Shown: positions 18,097 to 27,562, counted from the first letter of the stretch. The stretch: 64,000 bases of DNA from Candidatus Nanopelagicales bacterium (GCA_037045355.1 JBAOHO010000016.1:62001-126000); one strand, 5' to 3'. Numbers and translations: made by a program. Notes: generated from the sequence alone by a model not told the origin.

Positions 18097-18813
18097 ATGC
18101 CCACGAAGACCGCCGCCGGAATCCGAGCTCGCAATCGCCGCGAGCTGACCGCCGCGATCTTGGACTCGGCACGCCGCCAGCTGGCGTCCGAGGGTGCGGC
18201 CGCACTGTCTCTGCGGGCGATCGCCCGCGAACTCGATATGGCATCGTCGGCGATCTACCGCTACTTCCCCAGCCGCGATGCCCTACTCACCCAGTTGATC
18301 ATCGACGCCTTCAACTCTCTGGCGGATGACGTCGCCACCGCGGAGAGCGCCGTTCCTCGGAGCGACCTTGGGGGGAGGTTCCGGGCCATCGGGCGGGCCG
18401 TGCGGACCTGGGCTCTCGCGCACGAACACGAATGGTCGCTCGTGTACGGAACTCCGGTTCCCGGCTACGCCGCCCCCCAGGACACGATCGGTCCGGCGAC
18501 CCGCGTCACCGAGTTGCTGGTCGCGATCATCGCCGACGCGGCGGCGAGGGGCCTGCAACCGGGGCTACCTGTACCGACCCCTGCCGAGGAGCGCACCCTC
18601 GCCCCGATCCTGCGAGTGCTCGCTGAGCAGGGCATCACCGTCCCTGCCGAACTGATGTTCCGCGGTCTGATGGCGTGGACTTTGATGTTCGGCGCCGTTT
18701 CGTTCGAACTGTTCGGCCAGGTCCACAACGTCGTCACGCACGAACGGGCTGCCCACAACCCGTTCTACGCTGGCGAACTGGATCGGATGGTCGACTACCT
18801 GGGCCTCGGGTGA
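18097..18813 (+). CDS. TetR/AcrR-family regulator with WHG-type C-terminus
   Basis: 238 residues. Helix-turn-helix at about 15-60 (TAAILDSARRQLASEGAAAL, then AIARELDMASSAIYRYFPSR). The ligand domain carries WALAHEHEWSLVYGTPVPGY, typical of the TetR_C WHG group. ATG 18097 is chosen because TACTGT lies 6 nt upstream (leaderless) and the next residues fit the family start. Divergent from the epimerase gene; it ends one base before the converging transglutaminase gene. Confidence 0.92.
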   Translation: MPTKTAAGIRARNRRELTAAILDSARRQLASEGAAALSLRAIARELDMASSAIYRYFPSRDALLTQLIIDAFNSLADDVATAESAVPRSDLGGRFRAIGRAVRTWALAHEHEWSLVYGTPVPGYAAPQDTIGPATRVTELLVAIIADAAARGLQPGLPVPTPAEERTLAPILRVLAEQGITVPAELMFRGLMAWTLMFGAVSFELFGQVHNVVTHERAAHNPFYAGELDRMVDYLGLG

Positions 18814-18814
18814 C

Positions 18815-19693
18815 TCACCACAGGTAACTGCGCTTCTCGTCCGGTGGCAACTGCGTGATCTCGACCACCACACCGAGATCCTCTGATCCACCCCCCGCGT
18901 ACAGACCCTTCAGTGGCGGGACATCGCGATAGTCCCGCCCAGAGGCGACTTTCACGTGGGCGGACGCCACGCGCCGGTCATTCGTGGGGTCGAAGGCTTC
19001 CCACCCGCCACACCAGGCCTCGATCCAGGCGTGGCTCTCACCCAGGACCGTCTCACCGATGGTCTCCTCTTCGGTGTGCAGGTACCCGCTGACGTAACGC
19101 GCCGGGATACCGAGCGCGCGCAGCAGGGACAACGACGCGTGCGAGAAGTCCTGACAAACCCCCTCTGCCGCAGCCCAGGCCTCGGCAGCCGTTGTGGAGA
19201 CTGACGTCACGCCGGGGGTGTAGCGGATCCGGGAGTACACCTCGGCCACCACCGCTTCCATCGCTGCCATAGGAGTGGGCAGTGCCCTGAGTTCCTCGAG
19301 CATGGCGACCCGAGTCGGATCCTGCCAGGCGTCGTCCACGAAACCGCCCGCTGCGAGGAACTCGCAGAAGCGATCCGTCACAGCGGTGGTGTGAATCTCG
19401 TCCCAGGTCACACCGGGCGCCGCCGGATGACCTCCGGGGGTCTCCACGGTCGACAACGCAACGATCTCGAGCACCCGGTGCGGTTCGTGGATGTCGAACG
19501 ATTCGACCAACGCGCCCCAGTAGTCCTCGTAGGCGTACACCACCCCGCGCGGCTCGATCTGGAGTTCGTGGTTCAGCAGGACCTGGCCACCGACCTCTGC
19601 CGGAGTCATACGTACCTCGTTGAACGACGCGTGCACATCGGTGACGTAGCGATACCCGGATCGGTGCGTGATCTTGAGGCGGCGGCCGGGCAT
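18815..19693 (-). CDS. Transglutaminase-like cysteine peptidase-fold protein
   Basis: 292 residues from the ATG at 19693 that shares a base with the alpha-E stop (TGATG). N-terminal beta region (RLKITHRSGYRYVTDVHAS) followed by the transglutaminase core: EGVCQDFSHA (nucleophilic Cys), GESHAWIEAW (His) and FDPTND (Asp). Third gene of the CP-ATP-grasp/alpha-E/transglutaminase operon, a set conserved in many bacteria and proposed to make or cut peptide bonds; the product is not known. Confidence 0.93.
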   Translation of the reverse strand: MPGRRLKITHRSGYRYVTDVHASFNEVRMTPAEVGGQVLLNHELQIEPRGVVYAYEDYWGALVESFDIHEPHRVLEIVALSTVETPGGHPAAPGVTWDEIHTTAVTDRFCEFLAAGGFVDDAWQDPTRVAMLEELRALPTPMAAMEAVVAEVYSRIRYTPGVTSVSTTAAEAWAAAEGVCQDFSHASLSLLRALGIPARYVSGYLHTEEETIGETVLGESHAWIEAWCGGWEAFDPTNDRRVASAHVKVASGRDYRDVPPLKGLYAGGGSEDLGVVVEITQLPPDEKRSYLW

Positions 19694-20598
19694 CAGTGGC
19701 TCCACACGATGGTGCCGGCCTGATGGAAGAACCCGCGAGTAGCGCAGTCGCTGGCGCGTAATGCGGCGAGTTGGGAACGTCCGGCGAGCACATCGATCTC
19801 AGCTGGGGAAGGCTCCACCGCGTACTCCAATTGGGACCGCAGCATGCCCACTTCGCGCAACAAGTCGCCACCATCACTGGCGCCCACCCGCTCGAGCCCC
19901 CGGACGGACAGCTCCGCCTGCTCAGCACAGGCACGCAGTGATCGCGGGAACGTGTCGTCCAGCACCAGATACCGCCGCACCGAATCGCCATCCATGGGAT
20001 CGCGCGTCCGCAGGAAAGCGCTCAACGCTCCTGCGGCACGCAGGGTCGCGACCGGTCCGCTGTCCGGCCACAACTGGTCGTGACGCACACCGAGCAGCCG
20101 CGCCGTCATGTCGATGCGTTCCAGGGATCGGCCCAAAGAGAGGAACAGGTAGCCCTCATCGCGCGACATGGTCCACTCGACCACGCCGTTGACCACGAGC
20201 AGACGCTCCATCACTCGTTGCAGCGCGACCCCGGGGCTGGCCGCGAAGACCATGCCGCGGCTCAGCGCGATGTGTGTGGCGTTCAGCGCCTCGAAGACCT
20301 CGCCGGACAACTGATCGCGGATGCTGCGTGCGTTCTCGCGCGCAGCTGCGATGGATCCGACGATGGTGGAAGCGTCCTGAGAAGAGCCGATGACGGCCCC
20401 GACCAACCCCGGAGCGTCGTGCACAGGGACGCTGGGAAGTGACAGCGAGTCCAGCAGGATGGCGCACGCTACGTCCTCGGGCACTGTGCGGTCCTCGATC
20501 AACAACTGATGGTGCTCCGCAAGCAGGCGAGCCGTGGCCTCGGAACGTTCGATGTAGCGACCGATCCAGAAGAAGGACTCCGCGATCCGACTCAGCAT
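19693..20598 (-). CDS. Alpha-E domain protein (DUF403)
   Basis: 301 residues, almost all helical, starting MLSRIAESFFWIGRYIERSE, the family signature. No catalytic motif is recognised in this family; it always travels with the circularly permuted ATP-grasp protein and probably forms a complex with it. It overlaps the upstream ATP-grasp gene by 7 bp and the transglutaminase gene by 1 base. Confidence 0.93.
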   Translation of the reverse strand: MLSRIAESFFWIGRYIERSEATARLLAEHHQLLIEDRTVPEDVACAILLDSLSLPSVPVHDAPGLVGAVIGSSQDASTIVGSIAAARENARSIRDQLSGEVFEALNATHIALSRGMVFAASPGVALQRVMERLLVVNGVVEWTMSRDEGYLFLSLGRSLERIDMTARLLGVRHDQLWPDSGPVATLRAAGALSAFLRTRDPMDGDSVRRYLVLDDTFPRSLRACAEQAELSVRGLERVGASDGGDLLREVGMLRSQLEYAVEPSPAEIDVLAGRSQLAALRASDCATRGFFHQAGTIVWSH

Positions 20599-22274
20599 GG
20601 GGCTCCCCCTTGCTGTTGTTGTTGGCCCTCCTGCTGTCGGTGGCGCTCGTCGTGGGGCCGGGGAGCATGCGTGCGCGCGATGCCGGTGGTGGGGGTCCGG
20701 CGTACCCGTCGGACAGGTCGAGGTGCCAGGCGCCCCGGAACGGCATCGTCATCTTCGAGGACCCACGTGTCCTTCGAGCCGCCGCCCTGACTGGAGTTCA
20801 CGACCAGAGAGCCCTCGGGCAGGGCCACCCGGGTCAGTCCGCCCGGAAGCACGAAGATGTCCTCGCCGTCATTGACGGCGAACGGTCGCAGGTCCACATG
20901 ACGAGGGCCGAGGAAACCGTCGTCGACCGCAGTGGGCGCGGTCGAGAACGTGACGACCGGCTGGGCGATCCAGCCCCGGGGATCCTCCAGGACTTTCTCG
21001 CGAGTGGCTTCCAACTCCTCGTCAGACGCTTTGGTGCCGATGAGCAGTCCCACTCCCCCGGACGCGTCGGACGGCTTGAGCACCATGCGGTCCATCCGAC
21101 CCAGGACGAATGAGCGCTGATCGGGGTCCTGCAGGTCGAAGGTGTCGACGTTGGGCAGGATCGGACTCTCGTCCAGGTAGTACGCGATGAGGTCGGGGAC
21201 ATACGGATAGACGGCCTTGTCATCCGCGACACCGTTTCCCACTGCGTTGGCGATCGACACGTGGCCGGAGCGGGCCGCGTTCAGGATTCCCGGCACTCCC
21301 AGCACCGAGTCGAACCGGAAATGGAGTGGGTCCAGATACTCGTCGTCGATACGCCGGTAGACGACGTGGACACGCTGCGGCCCGGAGGTCGTGCGCATCC
21401 ACAAGAATCCGTCCCGGCAGTACAGATCCCGCCCCTCGACCAGTTCGACGCCCATGCGTCGCGCCAGGAACGCGTGCTCATAGTGCGCCGAGTTGTGCAC
21501 TCCGGGGGTCAACACCACGACGACGGGCTCGTCGACACCGCGTGGGGCGGCGGCTCGCAGCGCGTTCAGCAACTGTTCCGGGTACTCCTCGACCGGACGC
21601 ACACGGTGACCGCCGAACACCTCGGGCAGCACGTGCGCCAGGGCGCGCCGGTTCTCCAGAACGTAGGACACGCCTGACGGGTTGCGCAGATTGTCCTCGA
21701 GCACGCGGAACGCACCCTGTTCGTCTCGGATCAGGTCGATTCCCGCCACGTGGATACGGACCCCGTTGGGTGGGCCGAAGCCGGCGGCCGCACGGTGGAA
21801 GTGCGTGCTGGAGACGATGAGGCGGCGCGGCACGATGCCGTCGGCGAGAACCTCTTGAGGTCCGTACAGGTCGGCAAGGAACGCCTCCAGCGCACGAATG
21901 CGCTGCTTGACGCCCATCTCGATCCGGGCCCAATCCTCGGCCGTAAGGATGCGCGGTACCAGGTCCAGCGGAAGTGGACGTTCGCGTCCGGACAAGGTGA
22001 AAGTGATGCCCTGCTGATCCAGATAGGCGTCGCGCAACCGGCCGCGTTCGAGCATGCCTTCCGGACCCAGTCGCTCCAGTGCCCGCAAGAGCCCGGCGTG
22101 AGTCGGGCGCGGATGTTCCTCGGCGTCGTACATCTCGTCGAAGGGCATCCCGCCGGACGACACCCCGGCGGACGACACCCCGGCGGACGACACCCCGGCG
22201 GACGGCGTCCCTGGGGAGGGCGTCCCTGCCGAGGGCGTTTCGGCGGACGGCGGGTCCGACTCGACCCGACTCAT
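20592..22274 (-). CDS. Circularly permuted ATP-grasp peptide-ligase-like protein (DUF404/407)
   Basis: 560 residues, start supported by GGGAGGG 5 nt upstream. Residues ~1-45 are a low-complexity leader with SSAGV/TPSAG pentapeptide repeats from a 15-bp DNA repeat (about 22152-22212). The core begins FDEMYDAEEHPRPTHAGLL; VLEDNLRNPSGVSYVLENR, VVVLTPGVHNSAHYEH, VLKPSDASGGVGLLIG and GWIAQPVV are family blocks. The last ~40 residues are basic and Gln-rich (QQEGQQQQQGG). ATP-grasp enzymes couple ATP to carboxylate-amine ligation; the substrate here is unknown. First gene of a three-gene operon. Confidence 0.93.
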   Translation of the reverse strand: MSRVESDPPSAETPSAGTPSPGTPSAGVSSAGVSSAGVSSGGMPFDEMYDAEEHPRPTHAGLLRALERLGPEGMLERGRLRDAYLDQQGITFTLSGRERPLPLDLVPRILTAEDWARIEMGVKQRIRALEAFLADLYGPQEVLADGIVPRRLIVSSTHFHRAAAGFGPPNGVRIHVAGIDLIRDEQGAFRVLEDNLRNPSGVSYVLENRRALAHVLPEVFGGHRVRPVEEYPEQLLNALRAAAPRGVDEPVVVVLTPGVHNSAHYEHAFLARRMGVELVEGRDLYCRDGFLWMRTTSGPQRVHVVYRRIDDEYLDPLHFRFDSVLGVPGILNAARSGHVSIANAVGNGVADDKAVYPYVPDLIAYYLDESPILPNVDTFDLQDPDQRSFVLGRMDRMVLKPSDASGGVGLLIGTKASDEELEATREKVLEDPRGWIAQPVVTFSTAPTAVDDGFLGPRHVDLRPFAVNDGEDIFVLPGGLTRVALPEGSLVVNSSQGGGSKDTWVLEDDDAVPGRLAPRPVRRVRRTPTTGIARTHAPRPHDERHRQQEGQQQQQGGAPC

Positions 22275-22362
22275 GCGTCCCTCCCGGGTTTACGCGCTGT
22301 TACCGGCGGGTAGCACGATCGCGTCAGCCCTCCGCGGGGGAGGGGGTTGGCGGGGACGTTTC

Positions 22363-22662
22363 TCAGTCCAGCCACTTCGGCGGCTTCCCCACCAACGCCA
22401 CGATGGCCCCACCCAAGGCAGCTCCGAGGCCGGTGGACACACTGTCCACTCCCGGCAGGAACCACAAGAACCCGCCGACCACAGCGCCGACGATCCCACC
22501 GCCGACAGCGGCAACCGCAACCCACTTGCCCTTGGCGGCCGACCCGGTCGTCGCCACTTCTTTGGAGCGTTCGACTGGGGCGGGGGCAGGCGTCGCAGCC
22601 GTACCCGGGTTGTCGAACTGGTCGATCTCGCGCATCAGTTTGGCGAGTTCGTCATCGTCCAT
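22363..22662 (-). CDS. Small membrane protein with glycine-zipper segment
   Basis: 99 residues, not assigned to a named family. Acidic N-terminus (MDDDELAKLMREIDQF), Ala/Pro linker, then a hydrophobic stretch with repeated small residues (AVGGGIVGAVVGGFLWF) and a second (GLGAALGGAIVALVG). Both are glycine-zipper-like and could oligomerise in the membrane. TAGAGT lies 6 nt before the ATG, so it probably has its own leaderless transcript. Confidence 0.72.
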   Translation of the reverse strand: MDDDELAKLMREIDQFDNPGTAATPAPAPVERSKEVATTGSAAKGKWVAVAAVGGGIVGAVVGGFLWFLPGVDSVSTGLGAALGGAIVALVGKPPKWLD

Positions 22663-22749
22663 GCGCCTACTCTAGTCGCGCAACAGCGAAGAGATACCCC
22701 CGAGAAGGTCTCGCGAGACGTGGCGGAGTGAGCGGGACGAGTAGAGGCC

Positions 22750-23835
22750 ATGATCAAGTACCTCGGATCCAAGCGCAGACTTGTTCCTGCCCTGACTGCC
22801 ATCGCCGCCGCCCTCTCGGCGCGATCGGGCGTGGATCTTTTCACCGGCACGACCCGGGTGGCACGGGCCTGGAAGCAGCATGGCGTCCATGTGACGGCCG
22901 TCGACTCCGCTTCCTACAGCCACGTGCTCGCCCGCTGCTTCATCGGCACCGACGCCGCCGACATCGATCATGACGAGGTTCAGCGAGTCGTCGCTGAACT
23001 CAACCTGCTGCCCGGCCGCGACGGGTACTTCACCGAGACTTTCTGTCGCCGATCGCGATTCTTCCAAGAGCACAACGGGCAGCGCATCGACGCGATCCGC
23101 GACGCGATCGAGGACTTTCGCGGTACCGCCCTGCATCCGGTGCTGTTGACGTCGTTGTTGCTGGCGGCCGACCGAGTGGACTCCACGACTGGTGTCCAGA
23201 TGGCCTATCTCAAACATTGGGCACCGCGGTCGTTCCACGACCTCCACCTCGAGGTTCCGGACCTCTTACCCGGACCGGGCACCGCCCTGAGGGCCGATGC
23301 CACCGCCGTGGTCGACGACCTGCCGTCGGTCGACCTGGCCTACTTGGACCCGCCCTACAACCACCACCGGTACGAATCGAACTACCACATATGGACGACT
23401 CTCGTGGCCGGAGACGAGCCGGAGCACTACGGAGTGGCCTGCAAGCGCCTCGACCTGCGCACCGACCCCCACCGCAGCCCATTCAACCGTCGCCGGGAGT
23501 TCGCCGGAGCACTCGCCGGGGTTGTCGCGAGCCTGCGGGCAAACACGGTCGTCGTCTCCTATAACGACGAATCCTGGGTCGATGCCCACGAGATTCGACA
23601 ATGGCTATTGGGGGCGGGGCACCAGCGCGCCGAGGTACTGACCTTCGATTCAGCCCGCTATGTGGGTGCTCGGATCGGTATTCACGATCCCCATGGGGTC
23701 AAGGTCGGCACCGTTGGGCGCCTGCGCAACCACGAGATGCTGGTCGTGGCCGGATCCACCGATGACGTCGCAGCGGCACTCGACGCAGCGCGCTCCCACG
23801 GAGGCGTGGTAGTCGCACTGGCCCACGGCAGATGA
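22750..23835 (+). CDS. Orphan D12-class adenine-specific DNA methyltransferase
   Basis: 361 residues. Family opening IKYLGSKRRL, SAM-binding DLFTGTTRVARAWK (FxGxG-type), and catalytic DPPYNHHRYESNYHIW in the order of the alpha class (Dam/DpnM). No restriction endonuclease or specificity gene lies nearby, so it is either epigenetic or a relict. Recognition sequence cannot be read from the protein. Confidence 0.88.
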   Translation: MIKYLGSKRRLVPALTAIAAALSARSGVDLFTGTTRVARAWKQHGVHVTAVDSASYSHVLARCFIGTDAADIDHDEVQRVVAELNLLPGRDGYFTETFCRRSRFFQEHNGQRIDAIRDAIEDFRGTALHPVLLTSLLLAADRVDSTTGVQMAYLKHWAPRSFHDLHLEVPDLLPGPGTALRADATAVVDDLPSVDLAYLDPPYNHHRYESNYHIWTTLVAGDEPEHYGVACKRLDLRTDPHRSPFNRRREFAGALAGVVASLRANTVVVSYNDESWVDAHEIRQWLLGAGHQRAEVLTFDSARYVGARIGIHDPHGVKVGTVGRLRNHEMLVVAGSTDDVAAALDAARSHGGVVVALAHGR

Positions 23836-23950
23836 TCCGAGTAGAGTCCCCATTCGGCGACTGATCTGGCGCCCTCCCTCCACGACCTCCTCAGAGGTAT
23901 TTCGGCCCTTTAGCATGCACTCGGGCGCAAATCCCGCAAGACTGGGCGGC

Positions 23951-24484
23951 GTGTCGCGAACGATTCGGTTACTTCTGCTGTCGGTTCTTGGTCTGATCAC
24001 GGCGGGGGCTGCTGTCCCAGCCGCAGCCAAGGCGCCCGCAGCGCCGCAACTGCTTGAGTATCCGATGCCCCCCCGGGCACTGCCCGACGCTTTGAGCGAC
24101 AAGGCCCAGGCGGCTCTGCCCAAGGTCGAGCGTCGCGTGGTGTCCGTGATCGGTGACGCCATGGACCAGGAGGCGCTGATGCCGGTCCAGGTCGTCTCAG
24201 CCCTGTACATCAAACGCGCCTTCCGCAAGTCCCTGGGCAATGCAGCCTTCGACAGCGCGCTGAGGATCGCGTGGCGCGAGAGCCGCCTGCTGCCCAACGT
24301 CGTCAATGACACCAACACGAACGGGACGAAGGACTGGGGCTTGTTCCAGTTGAACGATGGCGGAACCCTGCAGTTCGCCGGTGGCGCGCCCGGGCCTGAT
24401 GTCCTGCGACCCAACTGGAATGCCCGCGCGGCCGCCCGGATCGTCTCACAGGTCGGCTGGGGCCCCTGGGGCGGAATGCTCTGA
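23951..24484 (+). CDS. Secreted lysozyme-fold (SLT-like) protein
   Basis: About 177 residues from GTG 23951, which begins a clean signal peptide (SRTIRLLLLSVLGLITAG, then AAVPAAAKA). The C-terminal half has IAWRESRLLPNVVND (catalytic Glu of lysozyme-like transglycosylases), a short Asn-rich turn, WGLFQLND and a closing VGWGPWGGML. Predicted to act on exported peptidoglycan. An upstream ATG at 23915 would add 12 residues with no benefit to the signal peptide. Confidence 0.82.
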   Translation: MSRTIRLLLLSVLGLITAGAAVPAAAKAPAAPQLLEYPMPPRALPDALSDKAQAALPKVERRVVSVIGDAMDQEALMPVQVVSALYIKRAFRKSLGNAAFDSALRIAWRESRLLPNVVNDTNTNGTKDWGLFQLNDGGTLQFAGGAPGPDVLRPNWNARAAARIVSQVGWGPWGGML

Positions 24485-24501
24485 CTCTTGCCTGCAGCGG
24501 G

Positions 24502-25683
24502 TCAGCGCACGGCTGCGCCGTCTGATGGAGTGACCGCGAACAGTTCAGGGGCGACACCGGTCGCCGCCAGGTAGCGCCGCGAGATCTCGGCGGAAGCCGA
24601 CTCGACCGCCGAGTTCTCGATGAGATTGACGGTGCAGCCGCCGAAACCGGCACCCGTCATGCGAGCGCCGATGACTCCGGGAGTCGCCCACGCGGCCTCC
24701 GCGAGCGCATCCAGGTGGGGACCCGTCACACGGAAGTCATCGCGCAGGGATTCGTGGGACTGCCGCATGAGAGCGCCGACCCGCGCGAGGTCGCCTGCTG
24801 CCAAGGCTTCGGCCGCAGCGATGACACGCTGATGCTCAGTAATGCTGTGCCGCGCCGCGGCGAGGAGGTCCTGTTCGGCCAACGCCGGTTCCAGACGGTC
24901 GAGGGTGGCCAGGTCAACAGACACCAGATCGGGGAACGATCTCTCCGATTCGGCGTTGATGACGTCGAAGGCTCGATCGACGGCCGCGCGGCGCTCGTTG
25001 TAGGCGGAGTCGGCCAACTGCCTGCGGTGGTTGGTGTTGGCGATGACCACCGTACAAAGATCGACCGGCATCGGAACGTACCGGCACTCCAGGCTCGCGC
25101 AGTTCATGAGGATGGCGTTGCCGGCTCGACCCTGCGCGATCGCCAGTTGATCCATGATCCCCGACGCCACCCCGATGTACGAGTTCTCCGCGCGCTGGCA
25201 GAGCTGCGCCCACCCCGCGGCATCGAGCCCGAACCCGAACTGCGCCTCAAGACCGACGGCCACCGCCATCTCCACACTGGCGGAACTGGACAGGCCCCCA
25301 CCCTCGGGGATGTTGCCCGTGAGATAGATGTCGAATCCGTGAGTGGGTGTGAAGCCTTCTCCTGCAGCCGTGTCCACGACAGCCAACACGTAGGAGAACC
25401 ACTCGTGGTCGGGATCGAACCCGGTCGCACCCAGCCGCGCGCTCACGACCCCGATGTCCGGGAAGTTCTCGGAATACCCGCGCACCACGGGCTCGGTCCG
25501 GGGAAGGAACACCGCGGTGGTCCCGCGATCCAGTGCCATCGGAAGCACCAGTCCCCCGCTGTAGTCGATGTGGTCACCGATCAGATTCACCCGTCCCGGG
25601 GATCGCACCACAATCGCCGGTTGTTCCGTCGCAGGCCCGAAGATCTCGACCGCAGCGTCGATCTGCCCGTTACGAGTGACCAC
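24502..25683 (-). CDS. galK: Galactokinase
   Basis: ATP-dependent phosphorylation of galactose, GHMP fold. 393 residues from GTG 25683, two bases after the plsC stop; longer reading frames upstream run into plsC. SPGRVNLIGDHIDYSGG is the substrate signature but reads GDHIDYS rather than GEHTDYN, replacing the galactose-contacting Glu by Asp; EGGGLSSSASVEMAVAV is the ATP loop. No galT, galE or sugar transporter is adjacent, so the physiological sugar is uncertain. Confidence 0.9.
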   Translation of the reverse strand: MVTRNGQIDAAVEIFGPATEQPAIVVRSPGRVNLIGDHIDYSGGLVLPMALDRGTTAVFLPRTEPVVRGYSENFPDIGVVSARLGATGFDPDHEWFSYVLAVVDTAAGEGFTPTHGFDIYLTGNIPEGGGLSSSASVEMAVAVGLEAQFGFGLDAAGWAQLCQRAENSYIGVASGIMDQLAIAQGRAGNAILMNCASLECRYVPMPVDLCTVVIANTNHRRQLADSAYNERRAAVDRAFDVINAESERSFPDLVSVDLATLDRLEPALAEQDLLAAARHSITEHQRVIAAAEALAAGDLARVGALMRQSHESLRDDFRVTGPHLDALAEAAWATPGVIGARMTGAGFGGCTVNLIENSAVESASAEISRRYLAATGVAPELFAVTPSDGAAVR

Positions 25684-25685
25684 CG

Positions 25686-26432
25686 TCAGCCGCCCCTTTC
25701 CCGTGAGCGGCGCTCCTCCGCCTCTTGCGCCCGCATCTGTTCGGGCGTGGGAGCGCCCCCGCCGAAGCGAGCGGGCCACCACCACGTTCCGGGGGCCGGC
25801 TTGTCCGGGTAGCGCTCGATGGTGTCGTCGTACAACTTCACCATCGCCGCTCGCATCCGCCCGGTTGCGGCGTCCGCATCCTCTGCCGGGTCGAACATCA
25901 ACGGCGGACCCAGGGTCAGGGACACGGTGGCTCCGCGTTCGAGGTCGCGTTTGTGCCCCTTGGTCCACAACCGCTGGCCGCCGAACGTGATCATCGGAAC
26001 GACGGGCACGCCAGCTGCGGCCGCCATTCGCACCGCGCCCGTCTTGAACTCCTTGAGTTCGAAGGACTGGCTGATGGTCGCCTCCGGGAAGACTCCGACC
26101 ACCTCACCTTGCCGTAGCGAATCGACCGCACGATCGAACGCATGAGACCCCGCCGACCTGTCGACCGGGATGTGATGCATCGATCTCATGAGGGGTCCGG
26201 AGATGCGGTGATCGAAGGTGGACTTCTTCGCCATGAAGCGGACCAGACGGTGGGCGGGTCGAGCAGCGTAGCCGCAGAAGATGAAGTCCAAGTATGAGAC
26301 GTGGTTGCTCGCCAGCACGGCACCTCCCGTGCGCGGGAGATTCTCGCCGCCGGTCGTGACGAAGCTCAGATTGAGCAGACGGAAGAAGCCGTAGCCGCTC
26401 AGGATGATGGGCGGATAGGTGATGTCCAGCAC
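25686..26432 (-). CDS. 1-acyl-sn-glycerol-3-phosphate acyltransferase (PlsC-like)
   Basis: Membrane-associated acyltransferase of phospholipid synthesis. 248 residues. ASNHVSYLDFIF carries the catalytic HxxxxD, VGVFPEATIS is the acceptor-binding block, and FKTGAVRMAAAAGVPVVPM follows. GTG start with TAGCGT 6 nt upstream, so probably leaderless. The Pro-rich tail (APGTWWWPARFGGGAPTPEQ) is common in actinobacterial members. Followed directly by galK. Confidence 0.92.
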   Translation of the reverse strand: MLDITYPPIILSGYGFFRLLNLSFVTTGGENLPRTGGAVLASNHVSYLDFIFCGYAARPAHRLVRFMAKKSTFDHRISGPLMRSMHHIPVDRSAGSHAFDRAVDSLRQGEVVGVFPEATISQSFELKEFKTGAVRMAAAAGVPVVPMITFGGQRLWTKGHKRDLERGATVSLTLGPPLMFDPAEDADAATGRMRAAMVKLYDDTIERYPDKPAPGTWWWPARFGGGAPTPEQMRAQEAEERRSRERGG

Positions 26433-26489
26433 CCCGCCACGCTATCGAAAGCACGGCCCGATGGTCCTCCCGGCGGCACACTGGGGCCC

Positions 26490-27215
26490 ATGCCTGCAGT
26501 CGACGATACCGATCCCACCACGAGCGGATTCACCCTCGACCTGGCCGGCGGCCCGTCGGATGTCGTGTTCCTCGCCGCTGGGATGGCACTGTTCGCAGCG
26601 ATCTTGTGGCTGGTCTACCGCACGATGCAGCACCCCCGCTTGCCGGTGATCCGCTCCGACACCGCGGCGCCGCGGGCGAACTGGGCGGGGGTGCTCCGTT
26701 ACGTGGTCACGATCCCGATCATGATGTGCTTCTGGCTGCTCGCACTGTTCCTGCTCCTATCCGCCGCTGCGATCGAACGGACCGCCGAAGAGGTCGTTGT
26801 CGCTTCTGTGGCCATCGTCGGCGGCGCCCGCTTGCTCGCTCACACGAACGAGGCGATCGCGCATGAACTGGCCAAGACAGTGCCGATCGCGATCCTAGGC
26901 TTCTTGCTGATCGGCGGAGGATTCGCAGGAGTCGAGCAGTTCGAGCAGATCCTGAGCACAGCCCCGGGCGATCTCATGGACTCCTACTTGGTTGCGCTCA
27001 TCTGTTTCGATGTCCTGCTGACGGCGATCTGGTTCGTCGTTCTGAGGCTGCGCTGGTTCCGACTGCAACGGCGTGCTGCCGAGGACAAACCGCGCCTGGG
27101 ACCCTGGGGGCGCCTGTTCGCCCGCCTGCGCCGCATCGGCTACGGGCCGGGGCCACATGGTGGGGAGGAGTCGGCCGACGCCGGGATGAGAGGATCTCCC
27201 CATGGAGAAACCTGA
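26490..27215 (+). CDS. Uncharacterised four-helix membrane protein
   Basis: 241 residues from ATG 26490, which has CACACT 7 nt upstream. Four hydrophobic segments at about 25-42 (DVVFLAAGMALFAAILWLVY), 68-90, 125-145 and 165-190, then a basic cytoplasmic tail (RLRWFRLQRRAAEDKPRLG). No family recognised. It overlaps the FKBP gene by 14 bp, so the two are likely co-transcribed. Confidence 0.7.
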   Translation: MPAVDDTDPTTSGFTLDLAGGPSDVVFLAAGMALFAAILWLVYRTMQHPRLPVIRSDTAAPRANWAGVLRYVVTIPIMMCFWLLALFLLLSAAAIERTAEEVVVASVAIVGGARLLAHTNEAIAHELAKTVPIAILGFLLIGGGFAGVEQFEQILSTAPGDLMDSYLVALICFDVLLTAIWFVVLRLRWFRLQRRAAEDKPRLGPWGRLFARLRRIGYGPGPHGGEESADAGMRGSPHGET

Positions 27216-27558
27216 GATCGATTTCCCTGAAGGCGACCCCCCGACCGAACTCGTCATCCGAGACATCGTGGTCGGCGAGGGAGCCGAAGCCACACCGGGC
27301 GCCACGGTCGAGGTCCACTACGTGGGCGTCGACTTCGGCACCGGGGAGGAGTTCGACTCCTCGTGGAACCGCGGCGATTCCATCGAGTTCCCCCTCCGAG
27401 GTCTGATCCAGGGGTGGCAGGACGGGATACCGGGCATGCGCGTCGGAGGACGACGTGAGCTTGTGATCCCACCGGCCCAGGCGTACGGCGAGAGTGGCGG
27501 TCACCGGCTCGCTGGCCGCACATTGATCTTCGTGATCGATCTGCTCGACGTCCGTTGA
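27202..27558 (+). CDS. FKBP-type peptidyl-prolyl cis-trans isomerase
   Basis: 118 residues, a single FKBP domain: VEVHYVGVDFGTGEEFDSSW, RGLIQGWQDGIPGMRVGGRR and AYGESGG(H)RLAGRTLIF. No signal peptide, so cytoplasmic. Followed after 4 bp by tgt. Confidence 0.94.
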   Translation: MEKPEIDFPEGDPPTELVIRDIVVGEGAEATPGATVEVHYVGVDFGTGEEFDSSWNRGDSIEFPLRGLIQGWQDGIPGMRVGGRRELVIPPAQAYGESGGHRLAGRTLIFVIDLLDVR

Positions 27559-27562
27559 ATCG

